This document shows positions 7,198 to 15,975 of a DNA stretch of 64,000 nt, in pieces. The DNA is from Polaribacter sp. (GTDB taxonomy: Bacteria; Bacteroidota; Bacteroidia; Flavobacteriales; Flavobacteriaceae), in NCBI GenBank assembly GCA_028343155.1, contig JAOLXX010000002.1, positions 115,390 through 179,389 on the forward strand. The letters run 5' to 3'. The notes beneath the pieces were generated by a model. It did no database searches. It had not been told where the DNA came from and worked only from the letters and a program-made list of their open reading frames with translations. Position 1 is the first letter of the stretch. Each line of letters opens with the position of its first letter. A program made the translations under genes and the position numbers.

Positions 7198-8622
7198 ATG
7201 CAAAAACAATTTTTCAAAGAAGCTATATCTTCAGAAATATTTAATATAATATCACTAGCATCAAAAGAACTACAGGTTGATAGTTATGTTATTGGTGGTT
7301 TTGTAAGAGATTTTTTTCTAAAAAGAGGAACCGCAAAAGATATTGATGTAGTAGCTGTTGGTAACGGAATTGAGTTAGCTCAAAAAGTTTCGAAGTTACT
7401 GCCAAATAAGCCAAAAGTACAGGTTTTTAAAACATACGGTACAGCAATGTTGCGTTATAAAGATGTCGAAATCGAATTTGTTGGTGCTAGAGAAGAATCG
7501 TATTCTGAAGGAAGTAGAAATCCAGAGGTAACAGAAGGTACTTTGCAAGATGATCAAAATAGAAGAGATTTAACTATAAATGCTTTGGCTTTAAGTTTAA
7601 ATGAAGATAATTTTGGGCAATTGTTAGATCCTTTTAACGGAATTGATGACTTAGAAGCTAAGGTTATTAAAACCCCTTTAAATCCTGATATTACTTATTC
7701 TGATGATCCGCTAAGAATGATGCGTGCAATTCGTTTTACAACACAATTAAATTTTAATATTAATGTTGAATCTTTAGAGGCAATTACAAGAAATGCATAT
7801 CGCTTAAAAATAATAACAAGAGAAAGAATTGTTGATGAGTTAAATAAAATTTTAGCATCACCAAAACCTTCAATTGGATTTTTATTGTTGGAAAAAACAG
7901 GTTTGTTAAAACAAATTTTACCTGAATTAGATGCTTTAAAAGGAGTAGAGGAGGTAGAAGGACAAACACATAAAGATAATTTTTATCATTCATTAGAAGT
8001 TGTAGACAATATTTGTGGATATACAGATAATGTTTGGTTGCGTTGGGCTGCTTTATTGCATGATATTGGTAAAGCACCAACCAAAAGATTTAGTAAAAAA
8101 GTAGGTTGGACTTTTCATGATCATGAATTTGTAGGGTCTAAAATGGTTTATAAATTATTCAAAAGGTTAAAAATGCCTATGAATAATAAAATGAAATTTG
8201 TTCAAAAAATGGTATTATTAAGTTCTAGGCCAATTGTTTTGGCTACTGAAGTTACAGATTCTGCTGTTAGGCGTTTGGTTTTTGATGCAGGTGATGATAT
8301 TAACTCTTTGATGACTTTGTGTGAAGCAGACATTACAACAAAGAACCCTAAGAAATTTAAACGCTACCATCAAAATTTTGATTTAGTAAGAACTAAAATC
8401 AAGGAAGTAGAAGAAAGAGATCAGGTTCGTAATTTTCAACCACCAGTTACTGGTGAAGAAATTATGAAAGCTTTTAACTTAAAGCCTTGTAGAGAAATTG
8501 GGCAAATAAAAGAAGCTATTAAAGAAGCAATTTTAGAGGGTGAAATTCCAAATGAATATCAAGCTTGTTATAATTTTATGATAATAAAAGGAAATAAGTT
8601 AGGTTTAATAGTTCGCAGTTAA
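7198..8622 (+). CDS. cca: CCA tRNA nucleotidyltransferase with HD domain
   Basis: Class II poly(A)-polymerase-family enzyme that adds or repairs the 3' CCA of tRNAs. Nucleotidyltransferase head: VIGGFVRDFFLKRGTAKDID, with catalytic DIDVV near residue 51, and RRDLTINALALSL near residue 122. The neck follows with DPLRMMRAIRFTTQL and RERIVDELNKIL. An HD-type domain follows with ALLHDIGKAPTKRFSKK near residue 284. At 474 residues it is typical for Bacteroidetes. The gene interrupts two blocks of glycosyltransferase sequence, so it may mark the ancestral chromosome around which glycan genes were inserted. Confidence 0.93.
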   Translation: MQKQFFKEAISSEIFNIISLASKELQVDSYVIGGFVRDFFLKRGTAKDIDVVAVGNGIELAQKVSKLLPNKPKVQVFKTYGTAMLRYKDVEIEFVGAREESYSEGSRNPEVTEGTLQDDQNRRDLTINALALSLNEDNFGQLLDPFNGIDDLEAKVIKTPLNPDITYSDDPLRMMRAIRFTTQLNFNINVESLEAITRNAYRLKIITRERIVDELNKILASPKPSIGFLLLEKTGLLKQILPELDALKGVEEVEGQTHKDNFYHSLEVVDNICGYTDNVWLRWAALLHDIGKAPTKRFSKKVGWTFHDHEFVGSKMVYKLFKRLKMPMNNKMKFVQKMVLLSSRPIVLATEVTDSAVRRLVFDAGDDINSLMTLCEADITTKNPKKFKRYHQNFDLVRTKIKEVEERDQVRNFQPPVTGEEIMKAFNLKPCREIGQIKEAIKEAILEGEIPNEYQACYNFMIIKGNKLGLIVRS

Positions 8623-8657
8623 AAATTCATAAAGCATTTATATTCTAATAAAAAATA

Positions 8658-9416
8658 AAAGTATCTGTTATTATTTCTAACTATAAAAATAAAATTAATT
8701 TTATAAGCATTAGAAAACCAAAGTGAAACTGACTTTTAAGTAATTGTCTCTGTAGATGATTGTAATAAATAAAAATTTAAACTCATTGAAGAGTTTGAAA
8801 AAATCTATAATTTCCCTATAGAACACACTAATTAAGATAAAGATTTAGGGTTTAGAAAAAACATAATGCTAAATAATCTATAAAATTATCTAAAGGTGGT
8901 TTGTTGATTTTCAATGCTGGAGATTGTGTACCATATAAGCATTTTATAAAAGCTTATATAAATAATTTTGAAGAAGACGTTATTTTAAAAGGACGAAGGG
9001 CAATGCTCTCAGAAGAACTTACTTTAAATCTTAAAAAAAAATTTAATATTAAAGCATTAAATTTATTTAATGTTTTATTTTTCAAAAAGTAAAAAGAAAA
9101 AATTGGAATTTATAAACCTTTTTTTAATTTATCTTACAGTAGTGATAAAAAATGGTTACTTGGATGTAATTGGGGTATTTCTGAAAAGACAATTTATAAA
9201 GTAAATGGCTTTGATGAAGATTACGTAAGAGCTGCAGTAGGAGAAGATAATGATGTTGAATTGAGGCTCAAGTCTATTGGGATTAAAGGTAAATCTGTAA
9301 AAAATAAAGCAATTATTTATCATTTATTTCATAAAGAAAAATATTTTAAAGAAGATTTGTTTTTTAATAAAGAGATTTTTAAGAATAAAAAAGAAACGAA
9401 AATTATTACTGTCTAA
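8658..9416 (+). pseudogene. Decayed family 2 glycosyltransferase
   Basis: A glycosyltransferase of the same type as 3707-4519, broken by frameshifts and stops. In pieces one reads KVSVIISNYKN (8658 on), then in another frame ALENQSETDF, then VSVDDCNK, EEFEKIYNFPIEHTN, stop, DKDLGFRKNIMLNN, GGLLIFNAGDCVPYKHFIKA (equivalent of the SDGDC metal site), an in-frame TAA at 9090-9092, and WLLGCNWGISEKTIYKVNGF with EDNDVELRLKSIG (the GT7-type end), closing at 9416. At least two frame changes and three stops are needed to join it, so it cannot make the enzyme. The order of motifs matches the intact paralogue throughout. Confidence 0.88.
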
Positions 9417-9448
9417 ACGGATTGGAAAAAGTATGTTGATGATTTTTA

Positions 9449-11275
9449 TTATAAACTTTGCATTGTAACCAATTTAAAATATTCTCCTTTTTTAAGAAGT
9501 AATTCTTCATGTTTTCCTTGTTCTACAATCTCTCCTTTTTTCATTACAACAATTTTATCTGCTTTTTGAATTGTAGATAATCTGTGTGCAATTACTAAAG
9601 AAGTTCTATTTTGCATTATTTTTTCTAATGCAACTTGTACCAATTGTTCAGATTCTGTGTCTAAAGCAGAAGTAGCTTCATCTAAAATCATAATTGGTGG
9701 GTTTTTTAAAACTGCTCTTGCAATAGATAAACGTTGTTTTTGTCCGCCAGAAAGTGTATTTCCACTATCTCCAATATTTGTGTTGAATTTTTCGGGTAAA
9801 TCTTTTATAAACTCATTTGCATTTGCAATTTTCGATGCTTCTAAAATTGCTTCATCACTTGCATTTAGAGTGCCAAGTTTTATGTTATTAGTAATTGTAT
9901 CATTAAATAAAATAGAATCTTGAGAAACAATACCCATTAAATCTCTCAGAGATTTTTTTGTTACTTCTTTTATATTGGTGTTGTCAATTAAAATATCTCC
10001 TTTATTTACATCGTAAAAACGAGTAATTAAATTTGCCAATGTAGATTTTCCACTTCCAGATTGACCAACTAAAGCAACTGTTTCTCCTTTTTTAACAGTT
10101 AATGAAAAATTATTTAAAACATAATCATCTCTGTATTTAAAGGAAATGTTTTTAAACTCAATTTTGTTTTCAAAATTTCCTTTAACAATAGCGTTTGGTT
10201 TGTCTGTAATACTGTTTTTAGTATTTAAAATTTCCATTATTCTTTCTGCAGAAGCTTCCCCTTTTTGGATATTATAAAATGTTGTTGTTATTAATTTAAT
10301 AGGATTAAGAACTGTATAGAATAAAACAATGTAACCTAAAAATTTTCCAGCTTCTAATGAACTTGTTTTAGATAAAACTTCTGTTCCTCCATACCAAAGA
10401 ATAGCTATTATTGTTGCAGAACCCAAAAACTCGCTTATCGGAGATGCCAATGTTTGCCTATGAAAAACACTGGTCATTAATTTTTTAAAATTATTGGTAG
10501 AATTATTAAATTTTTTTTCAAGAATGTTCTCTGCATTAAATCCTTTTATTACTCTTAAACCTGTTAGTGTTTCTTCTATAAATGATATAAATGTTCCGGT
10601 TTCTTTTTGTGCCTTTATTGATTTGGCTTTTAGTTTTTTACTGATAGATGAAATTATGAAACCAGAAATTGGTAATAAAATAAACACAAAAAGTGTTAGT
10701 TTTAAACTCATAAAAAGCATTATTGATATCGAAATAATAACCGTTAAAGGTTCTCTTACGATTACTTGTACTGAACTTAAAATAGAGTTTTCTACTTCTT
10801 GTACATCAGAAGTCATACGTGCAATAATGTCTCCTTTTCTTTTTTCTGAAAAATAGGAAATGGGTAGCTCTATAATTTTTTCATATAATTTATCTCGTAA
10901 ATCTTTTACAATACCTGTTCTTAAAAAAGTGATAGCATAGGAGGCTAAATATCTAAATAAATTTTTTAGAAAGAAAAGAGAGAGAGATAAAGTACAAATA
11001 AAAACTAAAACATTAATTTCTCCGTCATTAATTATTTTTTGAGAAATAAAATAATTAAAACTTTTTTCGGCAAAGCTACCAATCTCGGTTATCCCTCCAT
11101 AAATTGGTTTTGCTATTATTTTTTTATCAGCGCTAAATAAAATATTTAAAACAGGTATAAAAGCTAAAACAGATAAAACATTGAAAAGAGCATAGAAAAT
11201 GTTAAAAGCAATATTTAAAAGAGTAAATTTTCGATACTTCTTTTCGTATTTTAAAATGTCTTTGAAATAACTCAT
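9449..11275 (-). CDS. ABC transporter, fused permease and ATPase (MsbA-like)
   Basis: 608-residue half-transporter exporter: six membrane helices in the first 320 residues, then a nucleotide-binding domain with Walker A GQSGSGKST near residue 404, signature LSGGQKQR near 507, Walker B IMILDEATSALD and the H-loop VIAHRLST. Similar to MsbA-type lipid A-core flippases and multidrug exporters; the LPS/glycan surroundings favour a lipid or glycolipid substrate, which is inference. The start overlaps the stop of the hexomutase gene by one base (TAATG), indicating translational coupling. Confidence 0.9.
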   Translation of the reverse strand: MSYFKDILKYEKKYRKFTLLNIAFNIFYALFNVLSVLAFIPVLNILFSADKKIIAKPIYGGITEIGSFAEKSFNYFISQKIINDGEINVLVFICTLSLSLFFLKNLFRYLASYAITFLRTGIVKDLRDKLYEKIIELPISYFSEKRKGDIIARMTSDVQEVENSILSSVQVIVREPLTVIISISIMLFMSLKLTLFVFILLPISGFIISSISKKLKAKSIKAQKETGTFISFIEETLTGLRVIKGFNAENILEKKFNNSTNNFKKLMTSVFHRQTLASPISEFLGSATIIAILWYGGTEVLSKTSSLEAGKFLGYIVLFYTVLNPIKLITTTFYNIQKGEASAERIMEILNTKNSITDKPNAIVKGNFENKIEFKNISFKYRDDYVLNNFSLTVKKGETVALVGQSGSGKSTLANLITRFYDVNKGDILIDNTNIKEVTKKSLRDLMGIVSQDSILFNDTITNNIKLGTLNASDEAILEASKIANANEFIKDLPEKFNTNIGDSGNTLSGGQKQRLSIARAVLKNPPIMILDEATSALDTESEQLVQVALEKIMQNRTSLVIAHRLSTIQKADKIVVMKKGEIVEQGKHEELLLKKGEYFKLVTMQSL

Positions 11276-12990
11276 TAATTTAATTTCATTTCTTTAATAA
11301 TTCTTTGAATTTTAGCAACTAATGCTACTTCAGTTGCTGATGCATTATCTTTAGAGTCCAAAGAAGAATTCACACTAAAGTAAAACTTTATTTTAGGTTC
11401 TGTTCCACTTGGTCTTGCTGCAATTCTTGTTCCGTTAGTCGTTTGATAAATTAAAACATTAGACTTTGGTAAATCAATCGTTGCTATTTCACCAGTAATT
11501 AAATTCTTTTTTGTGGAAGCTTCGTAGTCAGAAAGCGATGCTATTTTTTCTCCATCAATTTCTTTTAATGGATTGTTTCGCATGTCACTTAGTATTTTCT
11601 GAATTTCTGCAGCTCCATCTTTTCCTTTTTTGGTGATAGAAATTAAATGCTCTTTGTAAAATTTGTTGTTTACATAAATATCTAATAATTCCTCATAAAA
11701 AGAGCTTCCGTTTTGTTTTGCATAAGCAGCAACTTCACAAGCTAACAGCGTAGCAGTAACTGCATCTTTGTCTCTCACAAAATCACCTACCATATAACCA
11801 AAACTTTCTTCCCCACCGCCAATGAAGTCTAGTTCAGGGAAATCTTGAACCATTTTAGCAATCCATTTAAAACCCGTCAAACCAACTTTGGTTTCTACGT
11901 TATATTTTGCAGCAACATCATTAACTAACTCTGTAGAAACAATAGTAGAACCAATAAATTGTTTTCCATTAATTTTCCCTGAGTCTTTCCATTTTCTTAA
12001 TAAGAATTCAGTCATCACAACCATGGTCTGATTCCCATTCATCAGCTTCATGTTTCCATCGGTATCTCTAACTGCAACACCTAATCTATCGCAATCAGGG
12101 TCTGTACCAATAACAATATCAGCGCCAATTTTATTTGCTAAGTTAGTAGCCATTTCTAAGGCTTCTGGCTCTTCTGGATTTGGAGATTTTACCGTAGGGA
12201 AGTCTCCATCTGGTTTTCTTTGTTCTTCAACAATATGAACATCAGCATACCCTGCTTTTTTCAATGCATCTGGTACAGAAACAATGGAGGTTCCATGTAA
12301 AGAGGTAAAAACAATTTTTAAGTTATTGCGATCTATTTTGTCAAACAAAGAACCATTTTTTACAGAAGCTTCAATAAAAGTGGCATCTACCTCTTTACCA
12401 ATAACTTCTATTAAGTCTTCGTTTGGTGTGAATTTAATTTCAGAAAAATCTAATGAATTTACGTTTCCTATAATTCCACTATCATGAGGAGGTACAATTT
12501 GTCCACCATCAGCCCAATATACTTTGTATCCGTTATATTCCGGTGGATTGTGAGAAGCGGTTAAAACAATACCAGCATCACATCCTAAATGACGAACAGC
12601 GAAAGATAATTCTGGAGTAGCACGTATATCTTCAAAAAGAAATACCTTTATATTATTTGCAGAAAAAACAGCCGCAACTATTTTTGCAAACTTTTGACTG
12701 TTATGTCTACAATCGTATGCAATCACGACACTTAATTGGTCCTTTTTTACATTTTCTAATAAGTAATTAGACAAACCTTGCGTAGCTCTTCCTAAAGTGT
12801 ATTTATTAATTCTATTGGTTCCAGCACCCATTATTCCTCGCATGCCACCGGTACCAAATTCCATATCCTTATAGAATCTGTCTACTAAGTCTGGAGAGTT
12901 AGAAGTAATTAGTTCTTGAATTTCTTTCTGAGTTTCAGAATCAAAAGTTGAAGATAGCCATTGTTTAGCTTTATCTAAAATAGTATTCAT
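11275..12990 (-). CDS. Phosphoglucomutase/phosphomannomutase
   Basis: Alpha-D-phosphohexomutase that interconverts hexose-1- and hexose-6-phosphates, supplying sugar nucleotides for glycans. Four domain signatures: catalytic phosphoserine loop TASHNPPEYNGYK near residue 144, Mg-binding DPDCDRLGVAV near residue 295, sugar-specificity loop GGEESFGYMVGD, and phosphate-binding RPSGTEPKIKFYF near the C-terminus. 571 residues, matching the long PgcA-type enzymes. Upstream of and overlapping the ABC exporter gene by one base, with a -7 box about 30 bases upstream. Confidence 0.95.
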   Translation of the reverse strand: MNTILDKAKQWLSSTFDSETQKEIQELITSNSPDLVDRFYKDMEFGTGGMRGIMGAGTNRINKYTLGRATQGLSNYLLENVKKDQLSVVIAYDCRHNSQKFAKIVAAVFSANNIKVFLFEDIRATPELSFAVRHLGCDAGIVLTASHNPPEYNGYKVYWADGGQIVPPHDSGIIGNVNSLDFSEIKFTPNEDLIEVIGKEVDATFIEASVKNGSLFDKIDRNNLKIVFTSLHGTSIVSVPDALKKAGYADVHIVEEQRKPDGDFPTVKSPNPEEPEALEMATNLANKIGADIVIGTDPDCDRLGVAVRDTDGNMKLMNGNQTMVVMTEFLLRKWKDSGKINGKQFIGSTIVSTELVNDVAAKYNVETKVGLTGFKWIAKMVQDFPELDFIGGGEESFGYMVGDFVRDKDAVTATLLACEVAAYAKQNGSSFYEELLDIYVNNKFYKEHLISITKKGKDGAAEIQKILSDMRNNPLKEIDGEKIASLSDYEASTKKNLITGEIATIDLPKSNVLIYQTTNGTRIAARPSGTEPKIKFYFSVNSSLDSKDNASATEVALVAKIQRIIKEMKLN

Positions 12991-13019
12991 TTGAAAAATT
13001 GTGTTACTTAAACGATTTG

Positions 13020-13027
13020 CAAATATA
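13020..13027 (-). promoter_or_regulatory. Predicted -7 box for the hexomutase-ABC pair
   Basis: TATATTTG on the minus strand, 30 bases upstream of the ATG at 12990; full match to TAnnTTTG. Confidence 0.5.
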
Positions 13028-13031
13028 CATT

Positions 13032-13988
13032 TTAGAAATTGAGTTTTTCTTTTATTGTATAGTGTTTTTCGTTACTTTTTGTCTTTATTATTAATTCACC
13101 AATAAAACCTGCTAAAAACAATAAAGTTCCTAAAATCATAGAAGTTAAGGCAATATAAAACCAAGGATTATCAGTTACTAAAATAGCCTTGGTGCCATTA
13201 AATACGTTGTATAATTTTAAGACACCAATATAAAATGCGGTTGAAGTTCCAAAGAGAAACATCAATGATCCCCAAAGTCCAAAAAAGTGCATCGGGCGCT
13301 TGCCAAATTTTGATAAAAAAGAAATGGTAATCAAATCCAGAAAACCGTTTATAAAGCGATCCATTCCAAATTTAGTCTCTCCATATTTTCTTGCTTGATG
13401 TTGTACTATTTTTTCACCAATCTTTGTGAATCCTTCATTTTTAGCTAAAACAGGGATATATCGGTGCATTTCTCCACTCACCTTTATGGTTTTAATGACT
13501 TCTTTTTTGTAGGCTTTTAGCCCACAATTAAAGTCATGTAATTTTAATCCTGATGTTTTTCTAGCAGCAGCATTAAATAATTTTGAAGGAATATTTTTTG
13601 TAATAATATTGTCATAACGTTTCTTTTTCCAGCCAGAAATAAGATCAAAACCTTCTTTGATAATCAAATGATATAATTCAGGAATTTCGTCAGGATGGTC
13701 TTGTAAATCTGCATCCATCGTAATGACTACGTCCCCTTTTGCAAGTTCAAAACCAGCATCTAACGCTTGAGATTTACCATAATTTTTTTGAAAGCGAATT
13801 CCTTTAATATTCTTATCTTTTGAGGACAATTTTTCAATAACATTCCAAGAATTGTCAGTACTTCCATCATCAATAAAGATGATTTCATATGTGTAATGAT
13901 TGGTTTGCATGACTTTTGTAATCCAATCGTATAATTCAAGTAAAGATTCATCTTCGTTAAGAAGTGGTATTACTAAGGAAATATTCAT
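13032..13988 (-). CDS. Polyprenyl-phosphate glycosyltransferase (GtrB/ArnC-like)
   Basis: Family 2 glycosyltransferase of the dolichol-phosphate-mannose-synthase type, expected to load a sugar onto undecaprenyl phosphate at the inner membrane. Catalytic half: SLVIPLLNEDESLLELYDWI, IFIDDGSTDNSW, and the metal site VITMDADLQDHPDEIPEL near residue 92, then a QARKYGETKFG acceptor loop near 199. Two C-terminal membrane helices follow at about 233-255 and 275-302. 318 residues is standard. It lies between the hexomutase and DUF4199 genes on the same strand. Confidence 0.92.
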   Translation of the reverse strand: MNISLVIPLLNEDESLLELYDWITKVMQTNHYTYEIIFIDDGSTDNSWNVIEKLSSKDKNIKGIRFQKNYGKSQALDAGFELAKGDVVITMDADLQDHPDEIPELYHLIIKEGFDLISGWKKKRYDNIITKNIPSKLFNAAARKTSGLKLHDFNCGLKAYKKEVIKTIKVSGEMHRYIPVLAKNEGFTKIGEKIVQHQARKYGETKFGMDRFINGFLDLITISFLSKFGKRPMHFFGLWGSLMFLFGTSTAFYIGVLKLYNVFNGTKAILVTDNPWFYIALTSMILGTLLFLAGFIGELIIKTKSNEKHYTIKEKLNF

Positions 13989-14049
13989 GTTAAATGAGTT
14001 GTAAAGCTGTTAGGTTTATGAAATGTTGAAAAAAAGTAAAACCCCATTA

Positions 14050-14580
14050 CTATTCTTCTTCTTTTTTCCTTTTTAAGATTAAAGCGAATAACAATCCCAT
14101 AATTGAAGAGATTGCTAGTGTTGAAAAATAGCCTTTTATTTGTGCAACTAGTGAAAAATTATCTTGCGTTCTAAGTTTGTCTATTTCTTTTTCAATAGCA
14201 TCAGTAGGCGCGCCAAAGTTTTCCATCATTGTTGTTGTTTTTGCAATAGTCAACTCTTTTACGGTGGCTTGTAATTCAGGATCGATAACTAAAAAAATTA
14301 GTATAGTTATAGCCGTAGAGAGTAATAATGCCAAAGCATTAGAAATAAAAAAAACGGAAAAACCTTCTTTAAAAGTTACAAAACCTTCTTGTATTTTTTT
14401 TAAGCTGCCAATTACCCAAAGTCCGTTTACAAAAAAACCCACCATAACAAGACCCAAAAACCAGAAACTAGCAAAAAAGTTAAGGTCAATGGCATAGGCA
14501 TAAAGTGTTAATAGTATTAAGAAAAGTCCGTAGGCTATTCCGAAATTAATTCCTTTTGATTTGATAAGTTGATTTTCCAT
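14050..14580 (-). CDS. DUF4199 family membrane protein
   Basis: 176-residue protein of unknown function matching DUF4199, a Bacteroidetes family. Four membrane helices are visible (about 13-32, 37-57, 72-98 and 150-168), with a charged loop between the third and fourth (TMMENFGAPTDAIEKEIDKL) and a basic-acidic tail KRKKEEE. I recall it commonly sitting next to a polyprenyl-phosphate glycosyltransferase in this family, as here, with a 61-base gap. Confidence 0.85.
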   Translation of the reverse strand: MENQLIKSKGINFGIAYGLFLILLTLYAYAIDLNFFASFWFLGLVMVGFFVNGLWVIGSLKKIQEGFVTFKEGFSVFFISNALALLLSTAITILIFLVIDPELQATVKELTIAKTTTMMENFGAPTDAIEKEIDKLRTQDNFSLVAQIKGYFSTLAISSIMGLLFALILKRKKEEE

Positions 14581-14605
14581 TTCTTTTTGAATTTTTGTTA
14601 ATTCA

Positions 14606-14613
14606 CAAATATA
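14606..14613 (-). promoter_or_regulatory. Predicted -7 box for the DUF4199 gene
   Basis: TATATTTG on the minus strand, 26 bases upstream of the ATG at 14580; full match to TAnnTTTG. Confidence 0.5.
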
Positions 14614-14705
14614 ATCATTTCATTGTGATATTTTTCTATTGAAACTATCAAAACAATCATCTGTTTTGACCAAATAAAAATGTTGCAAAATTTCATGAAT
14701 TATAA

Positions 14706-14735
14706 TTGCTAAAATAAAAATAGATTGTAAATTTG
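14706..14735 (+). promoter_or_regulatory. Predicted promoter of the SRP RNA gene
   Basis: TTG at 14706-14708, 19-base spacer, TAAATTTG at 14728-14735. This is a textbook Bacteroidetes promoter, and predicted initiation falls at about 14740, the 5' end of the RNA helix. Confidence 0.75.
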
Positions 14736-14738
14736 CTG

Positions 14739-14839
14739 CGGCAAGTCCTACACAACTAGCTCCCTTTGAATCCTCCAGGGCGGGAACGCAGCAAAGGTAT
14801 TAGGTTGTAGCAGTGTGATGTAGGTAGCTTGCCATTTTT
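14739..14839 (+). ncRNA. ffs: Signal recognition particle RNA (small bacterial type)
   Basis: About 100-base RNA without a reading frame. The 5' strand GGCAAG-TCCTACA pairs with the 3' strand TGTAGG-TA-GCTTGCC to close a long helix. The tip holds the SRP54/Ffh-binding core: AGG-GCG-GGAA-CGC-AGCA, that is, a GGAA tetraloop on a GCG/CGC stem flanked by the conserved AGG/AGCA asymmetric loop, then CCTTTG/CAAAGG. A run of T after GCTTGCC ends it. It works with Ffh and with FtsY, whose gene lies in this window at 24825. Confidence 0.93.
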
Positions 14840-14922
14840 TATGTCCTAAATTTTCATTCTGAAAAACTGTTTATTTCATTTTAACTTTTTAACTTTACAA
14901 CTTCATACTTTAAAACTTATTA

Positions 14923-15726
14923 ATGTCTAAAGTTGTTTTAATTACCGGTGCTTCTTCAGGAATTGGGAAGTCAATTGCTACTTTTTTGTCAGAAAAAGGG
15001 TTTAAAGTTTATGGTACAAGTAGAAGTCCAAAAAATATAGAAAATTTTTCTTTTGAATTGATTGCCTTAGATGTTTTAAAAGTAGCAACGATTCAAATGG
15101 CAATCGATTATATAATCAAGAAAGAAGGAACGTTAGATGTTTTGGTAAACAATGCTGGAATGGGAATTACAGGGTCAATTGAAGATACGCCAACTGATGA
15201 GATGAGAACGGTTTTTAATACAAATCTTTTTGGCGCTATTGATGTAATGAAAGCTGTATTACCTCAAATGCGAAAACAAAAATCGGGTTATATTATCAAT
15301 ATAACTTCTATTGCGGGCTATATGGGTTTACCTTTTAGAGGATTGTATTCTGCAACAAAAGGTGCTTTGGAGCTGATTACTGAAGCAACAAGTATGGAAG
15401 TTAAACACTTTGGTATTCACGTTGTAAATGTTGCCCCAGGAGATTTTGCTACAAATATTGCTGCGGGAAGATACCACACACCCGTATTTGAAAAATCTGC
15501 TTACACAGAAGCTTATCAAGCAAACTTAGACTTGATGGACGGACATGTAGATTGTGGGATGAATCCATTGGAAATGGCAAAAGCGGTCGCTAAAATTATA
15601 AATACTAAAAACCCAAGAATTCATTACAAAGTTGGCGGATTTATGGAAAAGTTTTCTATCGTTTTAAAACGAGTCTTACCAGATAGAGTTTATGAAAAAA
15701 TGTTAATGAATCATTTTAAATTATAA
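14923..15726 (+). CDS. SDR family oxidoreductase
   Basis: Classical short-chain dehydrogenase/reductase, 267 residues, NAD(P)-dependent with unknown substrate. Motifs: TGASSGIGKS (cofactor binding, residues about 7-16), VNNAGMGITG near residue 83, catalytic Ser in NITSIAGYMG, and YSATKGAL (Tyr and Lys) near residue 146. A TSRS stretch after the second strand suggests NADP preference. It follows the SRP RNA, but that RNA has its own terminator-like end. Confidence 0.9.
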   Translation: MSKVVLITGASSGIGKSIATFLSEKGFKVYGTSRSPKNIENFSFELIALDVLKVATIQMAIDYIIKKEGTLDVLVNNAGMGITGSIEDTPTDEMRTVFNTNLFGAIDVMKAVLPQMRKQKSGYIINITSIAGYMGLPFRGLYSATKGALELITEATSMEVKHFGIHVVNVAPGDFATNIAAGRYHTPVFEKSAYTEAYQANLDLMDGHVDCGMNPLEMAKAVAKIINTKNPRIHYKVGGFMEKFSIVLKRVLPDRVYEKMLMNHFKL

Positions 15727-15814
15727 TTTTTACATACAGAGAACTCAAAGTTTTTAAAACTTGTGAGGTCTAAAAATATCCTTATTTAAAAACCTATAAT
15801 TATAATGTAGTAAC

Positions 15815-15822
15815 TATCTTTG
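15815..15822 (+). promoter_or_regulatory. Predicted -7 box upstream of the transaldolase leader
   Basis: TATCTTTG, full match to TAnnTTTG. Initiation would fall about six bases later, at the start of the structured element 15828-15940. No -33 TTG at the right spacing. Confidence 0.5.
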
Positions 15823-15827
15823 CGTTA

Positions 15828-15940
15828 GGGATTGAAGTGGAAATCCTTTTTATTGTCAGTTCGAGTAAATTTGTGAAGAATGAACAAATTTGTATCGAGA
15901 ACAAAATAAAAAGATTGCAGCGTAAAGCCCGTTTAAACGC
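15828..15940 (+). ncRNA. Possible structured leader or small RNA
   Basis: Two near-copies of a 17-base motif (15830-15846 and 15913-15929, 13 of 17 identical, GATTGnAGnGnAAAnCC) flank nested stems. The outer stem is 15842-15854 with 15905-15916 (one bulge). The inner imperfect stem pairs TTCGAGTAAATTTGT around 15860-15874 with ACAAATTTGTATCGAGAA around 15884-15901. It lies between a promoter box and the transaldolase start with no reading frame. Function unknown; it could instead be a dispersed repeat. Confidence 0.5.
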
Positions 15941-15975
15941 CCAAAAAAAAGAATAATTATACTAAATATCTACAA

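Noticed and set aside
8901..9092. 63-residue protein as a genuine small gene
   Set aside because: It is one fragment of the decayed glycosyltransferase at 8658-9416.
15855..15905. TTCGAGTAAAT/TCGAG segment as a tRNA T-arm
   Set aside because: No acceptor stem, anticodon arm or CCA-compatible end around it; it is part of an imperfect hairpin.
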